NCBI GenBank assembly: GCA_004525825.1
Contig: SPBY01000148.1
Span: forward strand, 1-6,926
Source of the DNA: Bacteroidia bacterium
GTDB taxonomy: Bacteria > Bacteroidota > Bacteroidia > Bacteroidales > GCA-2748055
Direction: 5' to 3'
DNA length: 6,926 nucleotides
Shown here: positions 5,139-6,926 of the stretch, piece by piece
Position numbering within the stretch: position 1 is the stretch's first letter
How the letters are laid out: every line of letters begins with the position of its first letter
The notes under the pieces: model-generated
Told to the model about the DNA's origin: nothing
Database searches by the model: none
What the model saw: the letters and a program-made list of their open reading frames with translations, nothing else
Made by a program: the position numbers and the translations under genes

Positions 5139-6926
5139 TCATATCTTCCTGAAATTCCGTGTGATTATTAACAGATCATTGAACGGGCGGTAATCTTTTG
5201 AGTAGACCACATTGATCTCATTTATTCTCTCCGGGCTCAGAGACTCGGTGGGAAGATGGATCCCCGGATTAAGAATGCCCTCTTTCAGCTTGGGCAGCTC
5301 AGGCTGCTGTGGGTGTCCCGCCCGGAGGTATCCCACCCAGGTACATTTCCCGAACAGCACCCGGAGTGTATTTCCCACGCTGCGGACATGCCCTTTGACA
5401 AAGAGAAACCATAGAGGAAAGGTGAAAAAAAGCAGAAAGGAAGTGCTGGCGTCAAAGAGCCTCTTATTTCTGCGGTTTGCCGCCTTAGCGATGGAGTTGA
5501 AGTGGATGGTGTAGAGATCCCCTGCTGTATTGATGGAGTTGCTGCCAATGACAGACATGCTCTCGGGAGGAGCAATCTTGAAATCCACCGAAGTTCCGAT
5601 GAGCCGTGACATGATTCTTATGATCCTCCGGGATGGAAGGTCCTTGGAACAGAACACAATCTCATCCACCCGGTGGATAGAGACTATCTCATCAATCTGT
5701 TCAATGTGTCCAATGTAGAGTGAGCTAGCACTGTCACCGGTCTCCTGTTCACCGGCCTCGGGATGGACAAATCCGATGATATGGGGTCTGGCCTGGGTGT
5801 CACCCAGCAGGGCACTTACTCTTCGGGCTTCATCCTCCCTGCCTATGATGACCATCTTTTTCTGCCTGTTCAGGTCAATTTCATAGTCCCTGATCCCTGA
5901 CAAATGCAGCACAAGCCTGATGCTAAGGGTGCTCATAAGGGCCCAGAGTGCGCCCAGGAAAATCAGTGCCCTGGAGTATCTCCATTCAAGGGGAAGCAGG
6001 GCATAGACTACCAGGATGCACAACAGACCCACCAGGTGACCTTTCAGGAAGGAGAGTGGCTTCATGGGCCGGTCATATCCCCCGGAATAGTAAAGCGATA
6101 CCAGCCAAATGAGAATGTAAGCCGGTACTACGACATGCAGAAACCTGGGTGGGTAGTAGTCCACCGTATCAAACCTTACCTTCTCCCAGAAGGGGAGTAC
6201 AAACAGGTAGCCCAGGTAGATAAGCACGCCGTCCAGTACCTGTCTGTAGATTCCCTTTAAGAATCGCCGGGCCAGGGAGAGGCCTGCCCTGAAATAGATT
6301 GCCAGGTTGATAAGGAAGCGGAAGGTGCGCGCCTTTCGGGAGGTAAAATGTTTGCCAGCAAAGATGATCATCGCCTGGTAGAACATCTTCACATAGTTGA
6401 GGCTCCCTTTTTTGGTGCTTTCCCCTTTGTAATGAATGATGGTGGTTCCCGGGTAATAGTAATTGAGGTAACCTGCCTGGAGGATGCGGTAGGAGAGATC
6501 GATGTCCTCTCCGTACATGAAGAAGCTTTCGTCGAGCTTGCCCGTCTTCTCCAGGGTTTCCCTGCGCAGGAACATAAATGCACCAGCCAGTACCTCCACG
6601 CTGTGGGTCTCATCCTTGTTCAGGTGACCCAGGTGATACTTGCCAAAACGCTTCGATCCCGGAAAGAGCGATGCAAGTCCGAACATCTTATAAAAGGACA
6701 CGCTTGGGGTGGGCAGGGCCCGTTTGGACTCGGGAAGAAACGCTCCCTTGCCATTGATCATTTTTACTCCCAATGCCCCGGCATCGGGATGTGTGTCCAT
6801 GAATTCAATGCACTTGATAAAGGTGTCCTCCTCCACTACTGTATCCGGATTCAGCAGCAGTACATAGCGGCCAGAAGACTCCCTGATGGCCTGGTTGTTG
6901 GCCCTGGAGAAACCCAAATTCTCCTC
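5139..6926 (-). CDS. GT2 glycosyltransferase fused to polyprenyl-phosphotransferase-like membrane region (partial, 5' end outside window)
   Basis: 595 codons are visible; the frame is open to the edge, starting EENLGFSRANNQAI, so roughly the first 60 residues of the GT-A fold are missing and the TTG at 6917 is not a start. Residues 1-190 are a family 2, rhamnosyltransferase-like glycosyltransferase: LLLNPDTVVEED (24-35) holds the metal/nucleotide-sugar Asp and YGEDIDLSYR (138-147) the catalytic-base ED. Hydrophobic helices follow at about 233-246, 261-280, 294-313 and 318-341. Next is a Rossmann-like domain (about 355-455, KKMVIIGRED...VDEIVFCSKD) as in WcaJ/WbaP-type enzymes. KRLFDASTSF at 488-497 starts the membrane helix that opens bacterial sugar-transferase domains, but only a short tail follows (FGKCTWVGY at 525-533, DYRPFNDLLIITR at 578-590). 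It probably transfers a sugar to a lipid-linked surface glycan at the inner membrane; whether the C-terminal part is catalytic is doubtful. Confidence 0.93.
   Translation of the reverse strand, partial: EENLGFSRANNQAIRESSGRYVLLLNPDTVVEEDTFIKCIEFMDTHPDAGALGVKMINGKGAFLPESKRALPTPSVSFYKMFGLASLFPGSKRFGKYHLGHLNKDETHSVEVLAGAFMFLRRETLEKTGKLDESFFMYGEDIDLSYRILQAGYLNYYYPGTTIIHYKGESTKKGSLNYVKMFYQAMIIFAGKHFTSRKARTFRFLINLAIYFRAGLSLARRFLKGIYRQVLDGVLIYLGYLFVLPFWEKVRFDTVDYYPPRFLHVVVPAYILIWLVSLYYSGGYDRPMKPLSFLKGHLVGLLCILVVYALLPLEWRYSRALIFLGALWALMSTLSIRLVLHLSGIRDYEIDLNRQKKMVIIGREDEARRVSALLGDTQARPHIIGFVHPEAGEQETGDSASSLYIGHIEQIDEIVSIHRVDEIVFCSKDLPSRRIIRIMSRLIGTSVDFKIAPPESMSVIGSNSINTAGDLYTIHFNSIAKAANRRNKRLFDASTSFLLFFTFPLWFLFVKGHVRSVGNTLRVLFGKCTWVGYLRAGHPQQPELPKLKEGILNPGIHLPTESLSPERINEINVVYSKDYRPFNDLLIITRNFRKI

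Noticed and set aside
5904..6260. Plus-strand frame of 118 codons
   Set aside because: Antisense to the membrane-helix region of the glycosyltransferase fusion; composition is low in hydrophobic cores and shows no family signature.
6915..6917. TTG at 6917 as start of the glycosyltransferase
   Set aside because: It falls inside the conserved N-x-G-F-(S/A)-x-A-x-N motif of GT2 enzymes; the frame continues upstream to the window edge, so the gene is cut by the window.

Overview
The window looks like a piece of a Bacteroidota chromosome, probably Bacteroidales/Marinilabiliales-like. The reasons are TPR–PD40 (WD40-like) beta-propeller proteins with an OmpA-type C-terminus, a glycosyltransferase fused to a polyprenyl-phosphotransferase-like membrane region, no Shine-Dalgarno sequences before the starts, and a perfect TAnnTTTG -7 promoter element. 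The lineage below phylum is an inference from gene style. No RNA genes, CRISPR arrays, insertion sequences or phage genes are visible.

All four genes lie on the minus strand, so transcription runs from high to low coordinates. First (5139-6926, start beyond the window) is a GT2 glycosyltransferase joined to a membrane/Rossmann region and a shortened sugar-transferase-like tail. After 40 bp comes a 978-residue TPR–PD40 protein (2162-5098). It lacks an OmpA domain and carries instead a regulatory-like beta domain, a second beta region, four tandem ~67-residue helical repeats and a C-terminal membrane helix. After 97 bp that contain a good Bacteroidota promoter comes a 601-residue TPR–PD40–OmpA protein (262-2067), which resembles PorE of the type IX secretion system but has no lipobox and no visible carboxypeptidase-regulatory domain. 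After only 19 bp a third protein begins (start at 242), with a signal peptide and a TPR; it runs off the window.

The three downstream genes are tandem paralogs: each opens with a basic MKR/MRR signal peptide, a single hydrophobic core ending in A-Q, and a near-identical TPR. Their C-termini differ: peptidoglycan-binding OmpA in one, inner-membrane anchor in another, unseen in the third. A reasonable model is a cell-envelope set in which similar periplasmic propellers are tethered to different layers, next to a surface-polysaccharide gene. The joint function is inference.

The most interesting items are the OmpA-to-membrane-anchor swap with its A-B-A'-B' helical repeats, and the glycosyltransferase fusion whose phosphotransferase part appears to lack its catalytic core.
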